DNA of 22,712 bases from D2472 sp964275585 (lineage in GTDB: Bacteria > Pseudomonadota > Gammaproteobacteria > Magnimaribacterales > D2472), in assembly GCA_964275585.1 (NCBI GenBank), contig CAXYCJ010000009.1:1-22712 (forward strand). The letters run 5' to 3'. Numbering within the stretch: position 1 is the first letter of the stretch; the number at the start of each line of letters is the position of its first letter. The notes under the pieces are model-generated. The model saw nothing but the letters and a program-made list of their open reading frames with translations. It ran no database searches and was not told where the DNA came from. This document shows positions 1 to 7,136 of this stretch, piece by piece. The translations under genes were made by a program, and so were the position numbers.

Positions 1-2
1 GG

Positions 3-98
3 TTGATTGCTTGGATACTATCAATTAATGAACATGCTCTTAATTTATCTGGAGACCTGTTAGCCTGTAGAAAAATGGGCGATTCGTTAACTTTGTAA
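3..98 (+). CDS. C-terminal fragment of an unidentified protein (5' end outside window)
   Basis: An open plus-strand frame enters from the left edge and stops with TAA at 96-98, leaving 31 visible residues that end in RKMGDSLTL. It would be convergent with bfd, whose stop lies 13 bp further on; that tail-to-tail spacing matches other convergent pairs here. I do not recognise the sequence and see no motif. A minus-strand frame is also open across the same bases but has no ATG, GTG or TTG start, so the plus reading is preferred. The fragment is too short to be sure it is coding. Confidence 0.3.
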   Translation: MIAWILSINEHALNLSGDLLACRKMGDSLTL

Positions 99-111
99 TA
101 TTTAAATAGCT

Positions 112-276
112 CTATACTTTAGGGAGCTTGGTTACTAGCTCCTCAAATGAAGATTCGCACGCTCTACAATTATCAGTAACACCTCGTTTTTCAATAATTT
201 CTTGTTCAGTGAGGCCTTTTTTTATATCAATAATTACTTGCTCTTTGGTCACATCATTGCATACACATAAATACAT
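112..276 (-). CDS. bfd: Bacterioferritin-associated ferredoxin-like [2Fe-2S] protein
   Basis: A 54-residue protein starting MYLCVCNDVT. It has the BFD-type cysteine pattern: Cys4-x-Cys6 near the start and Cys37-x2-Cys40 near the end, the four ligands of a [2Fe-2S] cluster. The length is slightly below that of E. coli Bfd. In the known family, Bfd docks on bacterioferritin and passes electrons in to release stored iron; BFD-like domains also occur in other redox proteins. No bacterioferritin gene is visible, so the partner is unknown. It lies 37 bp downstream of rnt on the same strand and may be co-transcribed with it; rnt and bfd also sit close together in Pseudomonas. The gene is intact, and the cysteine spacing makes the call fairly firm. 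Confidence 0.82.
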   Translation of the reverse strand: MYLCVCNDVTKEQVIIDIKKGLTEQEIIEKRGVTDNCRACESSFEELVTKLPKV

Positions 277-313
277 TCTTTAAATTTATCCGGTTTTGAT
301 AGCATGCACCAAT

Positions 314-910
314 TTATAAAATTGTAGCTGCATCAAATGAATTAACAACCATGCAAAATACTTCAGCTGTTACTTTGGCGTCATATGCTGCGCTGTGAGC
401 CTCATCATTGTCATAAGCAATACCTAATTCTTTACATACTTTTGCTAGCACAGTTTGCCTCGTCGCCAATACACCTAAACTAACGGTGTCAATTAATGAG
501 AATGGATGGAATGGAGATTTCTTAATACCATTTCGCGCGCATGCAGCTAATAAAAAACTATGATCAAAAAAAGCATTATGGCCAACAAGAATAGCTCTAG
601 AGCACTCGTATTTATTGCGATGCTGGTTAATAATTTTAAAGCATTCCTTAATTGCCGATAATTCATCTACAGCTACTCGTAGAGGATGATTTAAATCTAG
701 CTTAAGAAAATCAAGTGACTCTTTATTAATTTTTAATTCTGTGGGAGGATTTATATGATATCTGATTGAGTTACCAAGAATAATACGATCATTTTCGTAA
801 TCAAGTAGCTGAATAGCAATTTCTAAAATTGCATTTTTTTCAGCATCAAAGCCACCTGTTTCTAGATCGACGACTACAGGTAGAAATTTTCTAAATCTAT
901 CTTTTAACAT
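314..910 (-). CDS. rnt: Ribonuclease T (3'-5' exoribonuclease)
   Basis: A 198-residue DEDD-family exonuclease that trims the 3' ends of tRNA (end turnover) and matures 5S and 23S rRNA and other stable RNAs. It matches E. coli RNase T along its length: the start resembles DRFRxFxPVV, and the catalytic acids are Asp15 and Glu17 (VDLETGGF), Asp116 (HNAFFDHSF) and Asp177, with the general-base His172 in EAHSAAYD. The FHPF segment typical of RNase T follows at about 134-137. The protein is a little shorter at the C terminus than the E. coli enzyme (215 residues). The ATG at 910 has a good Shine-Dalgarno, AAGGGG, 5 nt upstream. It is divergent from the leucine dehydrogenase gene across a 50-bp spacer. 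The function is secure. Confidence 0.95.
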   Translation of the reverse strand: MLKDRFRKFLPVVVDLETGGFDAEKNAILEIAIQLLDYENDRIILGNSIRYHINPPTELKINKESLDFLKLDLNHPLRVAVDELSAIKECFKIINQHRNKYECSRAILVGHNAFFDHSFLLAACARNGIKKSPFHPFSLIDTVSLGVLATRQTVLAKVCKELGIAYDNDEAHSAAYDAKVTAEVFCMVVNSFDAATIL

Positions 911-915
911 TTAAG

Positions 916-921
916 CCCCTT
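916..921 (-). promoter_or_regulatory. Ribosome binding site of rnt
   Basis: AAGGGG on the minus strand, 5 nt upstream of the rnt ATG. It supports the chosen start. It is one of the few clear Shine-Dalgarno sites in front of a first gene in this window. Confidence 0.6.
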
Positions 922-930
922 ATGATGCCT

Positions 931-937
931 TTATAAT
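931..937. promoter_or_regulatory. Probable shared -10 element between rnt and the leucine dehydrogenase gene
   Basis: The plus strand reads TTATAAT, giving a perfect TATAAT at 932-937. The TTATAA core is palindromic, so the minus strand also offers a TATA-type -10. Transcription to the right would start near 944 and leave a leader of about 16 nt before the ATG at 961, which has no Shine-Dalgarno. I see no convincing -35 box in either direction. This is the only TATA-like element in the 50-bp spacer. Confidence 0.4.
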
Positions 938-960
938 ATAAACGAAAACCCCGAACTAAT

Positions 961-1974
961 ATGGTATTTGAAAATATTACACATAGAAAATTTAATGGTA
1001 TAAACGTTTCTGAACACCATGAATTTTCTCATGAAAAAGTGTTTTATTATGAGGATGAAGAAACAGATTTAAAGTCTATTATTGCAATTCATAGCTCATC
1101 CAAAGGTCCAGCAATTGGAGGTTGTAGATATAAACTATATGGATCGTATGAAGAAGGTTTGGTAGATGTTTTAAGGCTCTCCAAAGGCATGACACAAAAA
1201 AATATTGCTGCAAATATACCTTTCGGTGGAGGAAAAGCTGTTATTTTTGCTCACACTGATAAATCCCCAGAACTATTAAAATCTTTCGCCTCCTTCCTTA
1301 ACTTACTTGATGGATTATATATTTCTGCTGAGGATATAGGGATTACCCTCGAGGATATTCAGTTCATCAAATCTCATTCCAACTATGTGTTTGATAATGT
1401 TGATCCAGGTCCTTATACAGCTAAAGGCATTTTCTATTCAATAGAATCAGTAATTCAATATTATTTCAAATCAAGCTTAGCAGATAAAAAAATTGCTATT
1501 CAAGGAGCTGGCAGTGTTGGATTACGTTTGGCTCATCATTTGGCAGATGCTGGCGCTTTAGTTTATATAAATGACATTGACCCAACCAAACTAGAATCCA
1601 TTCAAGTTAAAAATATACATATAACTGACAACCCACTCACCCAAGAATGTGATGTACTCGCTCCGTGTGCAGTCGGAGGGATCTTAACACCATCATCCAT
1701 CCTTAAATTAAAATGTAAAATAATAGCTGGTGGGGCAAATAATCAATTGCTAAACGAATCGATTGATAATGCATTATTTAATCAAGGCATTACCTTTATT
1801 CCAGATACCCTCATTAATTCGGGTGGTGTTATAGGTTTAACTAAAGATTTTCTTAAAAAAACTGACTCTCAGATTGAAAACGAGCTTATAGAAATATCCA
1901 AAAGGGTTGTGACATTAATGAAATTAGCTGAATTTAACTCCACAAGTGTTTTAACCGCAATGCAGAGTTTATAG
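961..1974 (+). CDS. Leucine/valine (Glu/Leu/Phe/Val family) dehydrogenase
   Basis: A 337-residue NAD-dependent amino-acid dehydrogenase. The family deaminates branched-chain amino acids to 2-oxo acids, reversibly, in the cytosol. The N-terminal substrate domain contains GPAIGGCRY (49-57) and LSKGMTQKNIAA (73-84), in which Lys80 aligns with the catalytic lysine, followed by FGGGK (88-92). The Rossmann domain has the dinucleotide loop GAGSVG (182-187). Length and layout fit leucine or valine dehydrogenase rather than the longer glutamate dehydrogenases; phenylalanine dehydrogenase cannot be excluded. The ATG lies 23 nt after a TATAAT and has no Shine-Dalgarno. The 3' end overlaps the stop of the convergent RnfB-like gene by 6 bp. 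It is transcribed alone, so context does not fix its substrate. Confidence 0.88.
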   Translation: MVFENITHRKFNGINVSEHHEFSHEKVFYYEDEETDLKSIIAIHSSSKGPAIGGCRYKLYGSYEEGLVDVLRLSKGMTQKNIAANIPFGGGKAVIFAHTDKSPELLKSFASFLNLLDGLYISAEDIGITLEDIQFIKSHSNYVFDNVDPGPYTAKGIFYSIESVIQYYFKSSLADKKIAIQGAGSVGLRLAHHLADAGALVYINDIDPTKLESIQVKNIHITDNPLTQECDVLAPCAVGGILTPSSILKLKCKIIAGGANNQLLNESIDNALFNQGITFIPDTLINSGGVIGLTKDFLKKTDSQIENELIEISKRVVTLMKLAEFNSTSVLTAMQSL

Positions 1975-2646
1975 CTTAATTTTTGAGATCAGTTGATCTA
2001 TATGATCCAAGTCCGCATTTTTTTCTTTTTTTGATTTCTCTAATATGTCTATTTGAAGATTTTGTAATGAAATATTTTTGTCTATTGAGCGTTTACTAAT
2101 CTTTGAATTTATTGAATTAGCTATATCTAGATTTAATTTAATATTTCTGCTTAATTTAGAATTATTAATTTTTCGATCGTTAAGGAAGTTTTTCAAATTA
2201 AAAAATTGTTCAGATTTGTTTCTTGCATTCTTAGATTCTCTAATATTGACAGGTATAAGATCTATACAGTCAACAGGGCATGGCTCTATACATAGTTCAC
2301 AACCAGTACACATATCCTCAATCACGCTATGCATTAGATTAGCGGCGCCAACAATAGCATCAACAGGGCAGGCATCTATGCATTTAGTACAACCAATACA
2401 ATCCTCCTCAACAATATTAGCTATTTGATCTGTTAATGCTGGGCCGTACCCATCATCAATGGTAGTTGAGTCTCGATCAATTATTGCTGAGATATTGTCT
2501 AGTGTTTGCTGGCCACCTGGAACGCATCGATTGTGCGGCGCGCCTTCAGCTATTGAAATAGCATATGGCTTACAACCAGGTGTATCACACCTACCGCATT
2601 GATACTGAGGGAGCTCTGCATTAATAAGCTCAATAAGATTACTCAT
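1969..2646 (-). CDS. rnfB: Orphan RnfB-like ferredoxin (soluble, with basic C-terminal tail)
   Basis: A 225-residue iron-sulfur protein. The N-terminal Fe-S domain has Cys17, Cys20, Cys25 and Cys41 (CGRCDTPGC ... C). It is followed by two 4Fe-4S ferredoxin motifs, Cys83/86/89/93 and Cys113/116/119/123, each CxxCxxCxxxCP. This is the RnfB core of an Rnf NAD:ferredoxin oxidoreductase. The usual N-terminal membrane helix is absent, and no other rnf subunit is in the window. From about residue 136 the protein continues as a Lys/Asn/Ser-rich, low-complexity tail of about 90 residues without cysteines. It is last in the metG -> FNR-like -> rnfB operon, 5 bp after the reductase, which makes that flavoprotein its likely electron partner (inference). 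Gene order mrp-metG-rnfB resembles that of Pseudomonas. Its physiological role is unknown. Confidence 0.85.
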   Translation of the reverse strand: MSNLIELINAELPQYQCGRCDTPGCKPYAISIAEGAPHNRCVPGGQQTLDNISAIIDRDSTTIDDGYGPALTDQIANIVEEDCIGCTKCIDACPVDAIVGAANLMHSVIEDMCTGCELCIEPCPVDCIDLIPVNIRESKNARNKSEQFFNLKNFLNDRKINNSKLSRNIKLNLDIANSINSKISKRSIDKNISLQNLQIDILEKSKKEKNADLDHIDQLISKIKL

Positions 2647-2651
2647 ATGAT

Positions 2652-3695
2652 TTAATCAGTAATACCTAACTTTCTATGCAGCTTAGTGTTTGATGTTGTA
2701 TATCCAAATGGAACACGCTCACCAGGGTGAATTCTTTTGTATGCTTTTTGTACTGCCAATGTTGTTTCATGGAAGCCACAAAGTATTAGATCGAGCTTTC
2801 CTGGGTAATCATTGATATCTCCCACAGCAAAAATTCCATCTCTATTTGTTTGAAAATTTTCAGTGTTAACATTTATTTTCTTTTGCTCTAGCTCTAGCTC
2901 CCACTCTAATATAGGACCTAGTTTTTTATTTAGCCCAAATAGGAATAAAAGTTCATCAGCCTCAAGTTTAATATTCTCTTTAGTATCAAAATTCTTTAAA
3001 GTTACGTCAGTAACCTTATCAGTCCCCTGTATTGATTCGATTTGAAAAGGAGTAAGTAGATTAACAGTTCCTTTCTTTACTAGCTTCCTCATTTGAGCCT
3101 CTGTATGTTGTGAGCCTCGGAACTCATCTCTTCTGTGAACTAAGCTAACTGATTTAGCAATTTTTGATAGCTCCACAGTCCAATCTAGAGCAGAATCACC
3201 ACCACCAAAAATAAATAAATTTTTATTCTTATAAGTCTCCACTAATCTTGCTGCATAACTAACTCCTTTGCCCATGAACTTATCGGGATCTTCAATATTC
3301 GGCGGTCTTCTTGCTTCAAAAGAACCTGCACCAGCTGCAATGAATATATTTTTTGTTAGACATTCGATGCCTGCATTTGTTAATACTTTCCAGGTCGTAA
3401 TATTATCTTCAGTTTTAAATTCTTCAATTCCCTCAACTCTTTGAGAGAGATGCAGGTCATATTCAAAAGGTTCAATTTGTTTCATCAGTGCGTTAACGTG
3501 CTCTTGAGCAGTCTGAATAGGAACTCCAGGTATATCATAAATTGGCTTTTCTGGGTAAAGCTCTGAACATTGTCCACCAATTTTATCGAGGTTATCAATG
3601 AGCGTACAATTCAAACCCAGTAATCCAGCCTCAAAAACTGTAAATAATCCAACTGGACCTGCTCCGATAACCAAGATATCCGTTTCTATTTTCAT
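2652..3695 (-). CDS. Thioredoxin-reductase-like ferredoxin--NADP+ reductase (type 2, YumC-like)
   Basis: A 347-residue FAD/NAD(P)-binding flavoprotein. The FAD-binding loop GAGPVG is at 11-16. The NAD(P)H domain has GGGDSA (164-169) followed by HRRDEFRG (187-194), and the distal FAD contact is FAVGDI near the C terminus. In thioredoxin reductase the segment GVSYCATC carries the redox disulfide; here it reads GVSYAARL (144-151), so the CxxC is missing. That loss, plus the extended C terminus, defines the homodimeric ferredoxin-NADP reductase family. It should move electrons between NADPH and a ferredoxin in the cytosol. Its start overlaps the metG stop in an ATGA (3692-3695), and the RnfB-like ferredoxin follows after 5 bp, so the operon may supply both enzyme and carrier. 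The reductase call is solid; the partner is inferred. Confidence 0.88.
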   Translation of the reverse strand: MKIETDILVIGAGPVGLFTVFEAGLLGLNCTLIDNLDKIGGQCSELYPEKPIYDIPGVPIQTAQEHVNALMKQIEPFEYDLHLSQRVEGIEEFKTEDNITTWKVLTNAGIECLTKNIFIAAGAGSFEARRPPNIEDPDKFMGKGVSYAARLVETYKNKNLFIFGGGDSALDWTVELSKIAKSVSLVHRRDEFRGSQHTEAQMRKLVKKGTVNLLTPFQIESIQGTDKVTDVTLKNFDTKENIKLEADELLFLFGLNKKLGPILEWELELEQKKINVNTENFQTNRDGIFAVGDINDYPGKLDLILCGFHETTLAVQKAYKRIHPGERVPFGYTTSNTKLHRKLGITD

Positions 3696-5671
3696 TTTAT
3701 TTTTTGTCCTGGTTGAGCGCCTTTATCAGGAGAGATTATAAAAATACCTCCGTTTGAATCGCTTGCAGCTAAAATCATACCCTCTGAAACTCCAAATTTC
3801 ATTTTTCTAGGAGCTAAATTGAAGACCATCACAACTAATTTACCAATCAATAGGCTTGGTTCATATGCAGATTTAATTCCGGCAAAAACATTTTTTTCAC
3901 CCAGTTCACCTAAATCTAATTTAACTGCAATCAACTTGTCAGCACCGTCAACATTAGTAGCATCAATAACTTTTGCAACCCTCAAATCAATTTTCATAAA
4001 GTCATCAATATTGATGATATTGTTCTCTTCTTCATTCATGGTTATTTCCTCTTTATAAAATTGTTGAATATCTAAACTCTCCATCCTAGTAAGCACCGGT
4101 TCAAATTGATTTATGTGAGTATCTAAAATTGTATTTTCAAGCTCATCTCGATTGTAATTTGTAACATTTAACATCGATAACATCTTTGTAGATATTTGCG
4201 GGATCACAGGATAAAGGAGAATGCATAAATTTTTAAATACGTTAATTGTTGTTGTTGCAACAACAAGCGCTTTCTTATCATCAAGCTTCCATGGGGTATT
4301 TTCATTAATGTATTTATTTGTATTATCAGCAATTTCCATGATTAGTTTGATAGCTTTTGAAAACTCTTTAGCACTATAAAGGTCGTACACATTTTCAAAT
4401 AACACAGATGACTTATTTAAATGGCTTTTGTCTAATGAAGGGGCTAATTTATTATTATTTTTAGCAATGAACGGAGCTGATCTGCTGAAGATGTTTGAAA
4501 ACTTACCAACTAAGTCAGAATTAATTTTTTGGGACAAGTCTTCTAAATTTAAATCAATGTCTTCGATTTTTGAATTTAATTTACTGGCAAAGTAATATCG
4601 AAGTAATTCAGGATCACAGACATCTGAAAATTGCTCTGCTGTGATATATGATCCTTTAGATTTAGACATTTTTTTGCCATTAACAGTGACGAAGCCATGA
4701 ACATGGATGCTATCTGGTAGTTTATATTTACTGGCCTGCAGGAGTGCAGGCCAAAATAATCCGTGGAAATAAATAATATCTTTGCCTATAAAATGATGTA
4801 TTTCATACTCTGAAGATTTACCCCAAAGTGTTTGAATATCAGTGTTATTTGAATTTGCCCAGTTTTGAGCTGAAGCAAGATAACCAATCGGAGCATCTAC
4901 CCAGACATAGAAGAATTTATCCTTTTCTCCTGGGATAGAAAAACCAAAATATGGAGCATCTCTAGATATATCCCAACTCCTTAGCCCACTATCTAGCCAC
5001 TCTGAGAGTTTAGCTACAATAGGTTTTTGCATTGTTGCTTTTGTTAAAAACTTTTTTAAATTTTCTTTGGTTTTTTTTAGATCAAAAAAAATATGTTCAG
5101 ATTTTTTTCTTATAGGCACGCTCTGTGTAAGCGCTGATTTAGGATTGAACAATTCTGTAGCGTTGTATGTTGCTCCGCAGACATCACAACTATCTCCATA
5201 TTGAGCTTTAGCTGAACATTTAGGACAATCTCCAATAATATATCTATCTGCTAGAAACATACCTCTTTCTTCGTCATAACATTGCTCAATCTCTTCTTTG
5301 TAGATATACCCACTATTTTTTGCATCTAAGTAAATTTCCTCTGATAGATTTTTATTTTCATCAGTATGTGTAGAGTGATAATTTGTGTAAGTAATACCAA
5401 ATTTATCCAGTGAAGCTATGTGTTTGGCTTTAATGTCTATTATAAAATCATTTGGCTCAACATTTAGCTCTTCTGCCATCATCATGATCGGGGCCCCATG
5501 TGCATCATCAGCACAAAAACTTAAGACCTCATGATTGCAAGCTTTTAAAGAGCGTACCCATATATCAGTTTGAATATGCTCAAGAAGATGGCCAATATGA
5601 ATATCACCATTAGCGTATGGAAGTGCGCTTGTAACTATGACTTTTCTTAATTTATTGATTTTACAGCCCAT
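3692..5671 (-). CDS. metG: Methionyl-tRNA synthetase
   Basis: A 659-residue class I aminoacyl-tRNA synthetase charging tRNA-Met. The HIGH signature HIGH is at 25-28 within SALPYANGDIHIGHLLEHIQ, and KMSKS is at 334-338. A knuckle with Cys149, Cys152, Cys162 and Cys165 is the zinc site of the MetG1 form. The C-terminal part (about 555-659) is the Trbp111-like OB-fold tRNA-binding domain, beginning IDDFMKIDLRVAKV and containing NLAPRKMKFGVSEGM, used for dimerisation and tRNA binding. The length is close to the 677 residues of E. coli MetG. The start MGCKINKLRKVIVTSALPYANG fits the family. There is no Shine-Dalgarno before the ATG, and a TATAAT lies about 20 nt upstream on the minus strand. First gene of the metG-FNR-rnfB operon, divergent from mrp. 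Confidence 0.96.
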   Translation of the reverse strand: MGCKINKLRKVIVTSALPYANGDIHIGHLLEHIQTDIWVRSLKACNHEVLSFCADDAHGAPIMMMAEELNVEPNDFIIDIKAKHIASLDKFGITYTNYHSTHTDENKNLSEEIYLDAKNSGYIYKEEIEQCYDEERGMFLADRYIIGDCPKCSAKAQYGDSCDVCGATYNATELFNPKSALTQSVPIRKKSEHIFFDLKKTKENLKKFLTKATMQKPIVAKLSEWLDSGLRSWDISRDAPYFGFSIPGEKDKFFYVWVDAPIGYLASAQNWANSNNTDIQTLWGKSSEYEIHHFIGKDIIYFHGLFWPALLQASKYKLPDSIHVHGFVTVNGKKMSKSKGSYITAEQFSDVCDPELLRYYFASKLNSKIEDIDLNLEDLSQKINSDLVGKFSNIFSRSAPFIAKNNNKLAPSLDKSHLNKSSVLFENVYDLYSAKEFSKAIKLIMEIADNTNKYINENTPWKLDDKKALVVATTTINVFKNLCILLYPVIPQISTKMLSMLNVTNYNRDELENTILDTHINQFEPVLTRMESLDIQQFYKEEITMNEEENNIINIDDFMKIDLRVAKVIDATNVDGADKLIAVKLDLGELGEKNVFAGIKSAYEPSLLIGKLVVMVFNLAPRKMKFGVSEGMILAASDSNGGIFIISPDKGAQPGQKIK

Positions 5672-5689
5672 AAATAGGTTTTAATCGAG

Positions 5690-5697
5690 TATTATAA
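5690..5697. promoter_or_regulatory. Probable shared -10 element between metG and mrp
   Basis: The plus strand reads TATTATAA. It offers TATTAT (5690-5695) towards mrp and a perfect TATAAT on the minus strand (5696 to 5691) towards metG. The TTATAA core at 5692-5697 is palindromic and lies near the middle of the 43-bp spacer. Predicted leaders are about 13 nt in both directions, and neither start has a Shine-Dalgarno. No -35 consensus is evident. Confidence 0.4.
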
Positions 5698-5714
5698 GTC
5701 AAAAAATTATATCC

Positions 5715-6431
5715 ATGGGAATCAATAAAATAATTGCTATTGCATCTGCAAAAGGCGGCGTTGGTAAATCAACAGTTTGCGCTAATCTAGCCTACCTCTT
5801 TTCTAAAAACTCAAAAGTTGGTATTTTAGATGCAGACATTTACGGCCCTAATCAACATATTATTTTCCAGTTAGATGAAATAAAACCAGAAGTTTTTGAG
5901 CAAGATGGCAAGAAATTTTTCAAACCAATAAAATCTCAAGGAATAAAGATTAATAGCATGGGTTTTATTCTTGATGCAGATAAAGCTGCAATGTGGAGAG
6001 GTCCAATGTTGAGCGGTGCGATTAAACAGCTGAAGGATTCAACACAATGGGGAGATTTAGATTATCTTTTTATTGACATGCCTCCAGGCACTGGCGATGC
6101 CTATCTAACAGTAGCATCAGACATAAAACCGGATGCAGTCATACTTGTTACGACACAAAGCCCTCTCGCAATTCAAGATACAGTGAAATCAAAAGCTGTT
6201 TTTGATCGGTTGAATATACCCATACTGGGCTATATTGATAATATGTCTTTTTCTGTATGTGACGACTGCGGCAAAACTATAAATGACTTTGATAGTCACG
6301 CAGCAAGTAACAGCTTAAATATAAAAGAACTAGGAGTAGTCCCAAGAAATAACGATTGTGCAGTTTTTGATTTAAAGTCTTCTTCTAAATATTTTAAATC
6401 GATTTATAATGAATTATTAAAAATTATATGA
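5715..6431 (+). CDS. mrp: Mrp/ApbC/NBP35-type Fe-S cluster carrier ATPase, short form
   Basis: A 238-residue P-loop NTPase of the MinD/Mrp group, implicated in assembling or carrying Fe-S clusters for apoproteins. The deviant Walker A KGGVGKS is at 13-19, the Mrp signature ILDADIYGPNQ follows at 37-47, and IDMPPGTGDAYLT is at 120-132. Cys182 and Cys185 (VCDDC) are the cluster-bridging CxxC of the dimer. Compared with E. coli Mrp (369 residues) it lacks the roughly 100-residue N-terminal MIP18-like domain; the ATPase core is complete. The ATG has no Shine-Dalgarno and follows a TATTAT by about 20 nt. It overlaps mlaA by ATGA, so the two are probably co-transcribed. The adjacency to metG is conserved in other gammaproteobacteria. 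Confidence 0.92.
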   Translation: MGINKIIAIASAKGGVGKSTVCANLAYLFSKNSKVGILDADIYGPNQHIIFQLDEIKPEVFEQDGKKFFKPIKSQGIKINSMGFILDADKAAMWRGPMLSGAIKQLKDSTQWGDLDYLFIDMPPGTGDAYLTVASDIKPDAVILVTTQSPLAIQDTVKSKAVFDRLNIPILGYIDNMSFSVCDDCGKTINDFDSHAASNSLNIKELGVVPRNNDCAVFDLKSSSKYFKSIYNELLKII

Positions 6432-7135
6432 TTATTAATAAGCTATTTTCTATTGTTGTAATTACTGCATTTCTTAGTATTAATATTGCAGCTAATGATC
6501 CCTTTGAGGATATAAATCGACAGATTTGGACATTTAATGAATTTTTAGATGACAATGTGGCAAAGCCAACTGCTGAGATTTATACGGCAGTAACTCCACA
6601 ATTCATTGAAATTGGATTATCAAATTTTTTTAGAAATTTAAATGAGTTAGATAATACAGCCAATCAATTACTTCAAGGCCATCCAATTCTTGCATTGAAC
6701 GACTTCTCAAGATTTATTGTTAATTCAACAGTTGGATTGGGTGGCTTTTTCGATGTTGGTTCAAAGATTGGACTAGAGCGTCATGATGAAGACTTTGGTC
6801 AAACTCTTGGAGCTTGGGGTGTTCCATCAGGGCCTTTTTTAATGATTCCGATATATGGTCCATCTACGCCAAGAGGTTTAGCTGGCAGAAGTGTAAGCAC
6901 TGTCTTAGGAGGAACTTTCGCTATTGAAGAAACAGATGTTCGTGTAGCAATTACAGCCCTTGATGCTCTGGAAACTAGGGCTAGATATCTTGAAGTTGAA
7001 ACATTAATTATTGGTGATCGATACGCATTTATTAGAGAGTCATATTTACAGTATCAAGAATTTGAATCCTCAAACGGGGCAGATCAGAGCGATGATTTTG
7101 TTGATGATATGGATGACTTATTTCCTGACGATTGA
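6428..7135 (+). CDS. mlaA: MlaA/VacJ family outer-membrane lipid asymmetry protein, without lipobox
   Basis: A 235-residue protein. A hydrophobic signal peptide (about 1-21, MIINKLFSIVVITAF...) is followed by the MlaA domain starting DPFEDINRQIWTFNEFLD. The diagnostic segments are LSNFFRNLNE, FSRFIVNSTVGLGGFFDV, ED-FGQTLGAWGVPSGPF and IPIYGPSTPRG. In the family, MlaA removes mislocalised phospholipids from the outer leaflet of the outer membrane and passes them to MlaC and MlaFEDB. E. coli MlaA is a lipoprotein. This protein has no cysteine at all, so it cannot be lipidated by the normal route and is probably cleaved by signal peptidase I near IAA-ND. The C-terminal tail is strongly acidic (DDFVDDMDDLF). 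It is translationally coupled to mrp (ATGA, 6428-6431). Its stop lies 1 bp from the stop of the convergent dusA. Confidence 0.9.
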   Translation: MIINKLFSIVVITAFLSINIAANDPFEDINRQIWTFNEFLDDNVAKPTAEIYTAVTPQFIEIGLSNFFRNLNELDNTANQLLQGHPILALNDFSRFIVNSTVGLGGFFDVGSKIGLERHDEDFGQTLGAWGVPSGPFLMIPIYGPSTPRGLAGRSVSTVLGGTFAIEETDVRVAITALDALETRARYLEVETLIIGDRYAFIRESYLQYQEFESSNGADQSDDFVDDMDDLFPDD

Positions 7136-7136
7136 T

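Noticed and set aside
1..108. Minus-strand open frame running off the left edge beyond bfd
   Set aside because: It is open for about 36 codons but contains no ATG, GTG or TTG between the upstream stop and the window edge, so no start can be proposed. The plus-strand frame, which ends at 98, is equally open and needs no start inside the window.
2078..2428. 116-codon plus-strand ORF opposite rnfB
   Set aside because: It is antisense to the cysteine motifs and low-complexity tail of the RnfB-like gene; the Ser/Ile/Leu-rich product is the usual complement of such sequence.
4249..4266. Perfect 18-bp palindrome TTGTTGTTG/CAACAACAA
   Set aside because: It lies inside metG and arises from consecutive Val and Thr codons (GTT GTT GCA ACA ACA). 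With no spacer loop and an in-gene location, a regulatory role is unlikely.
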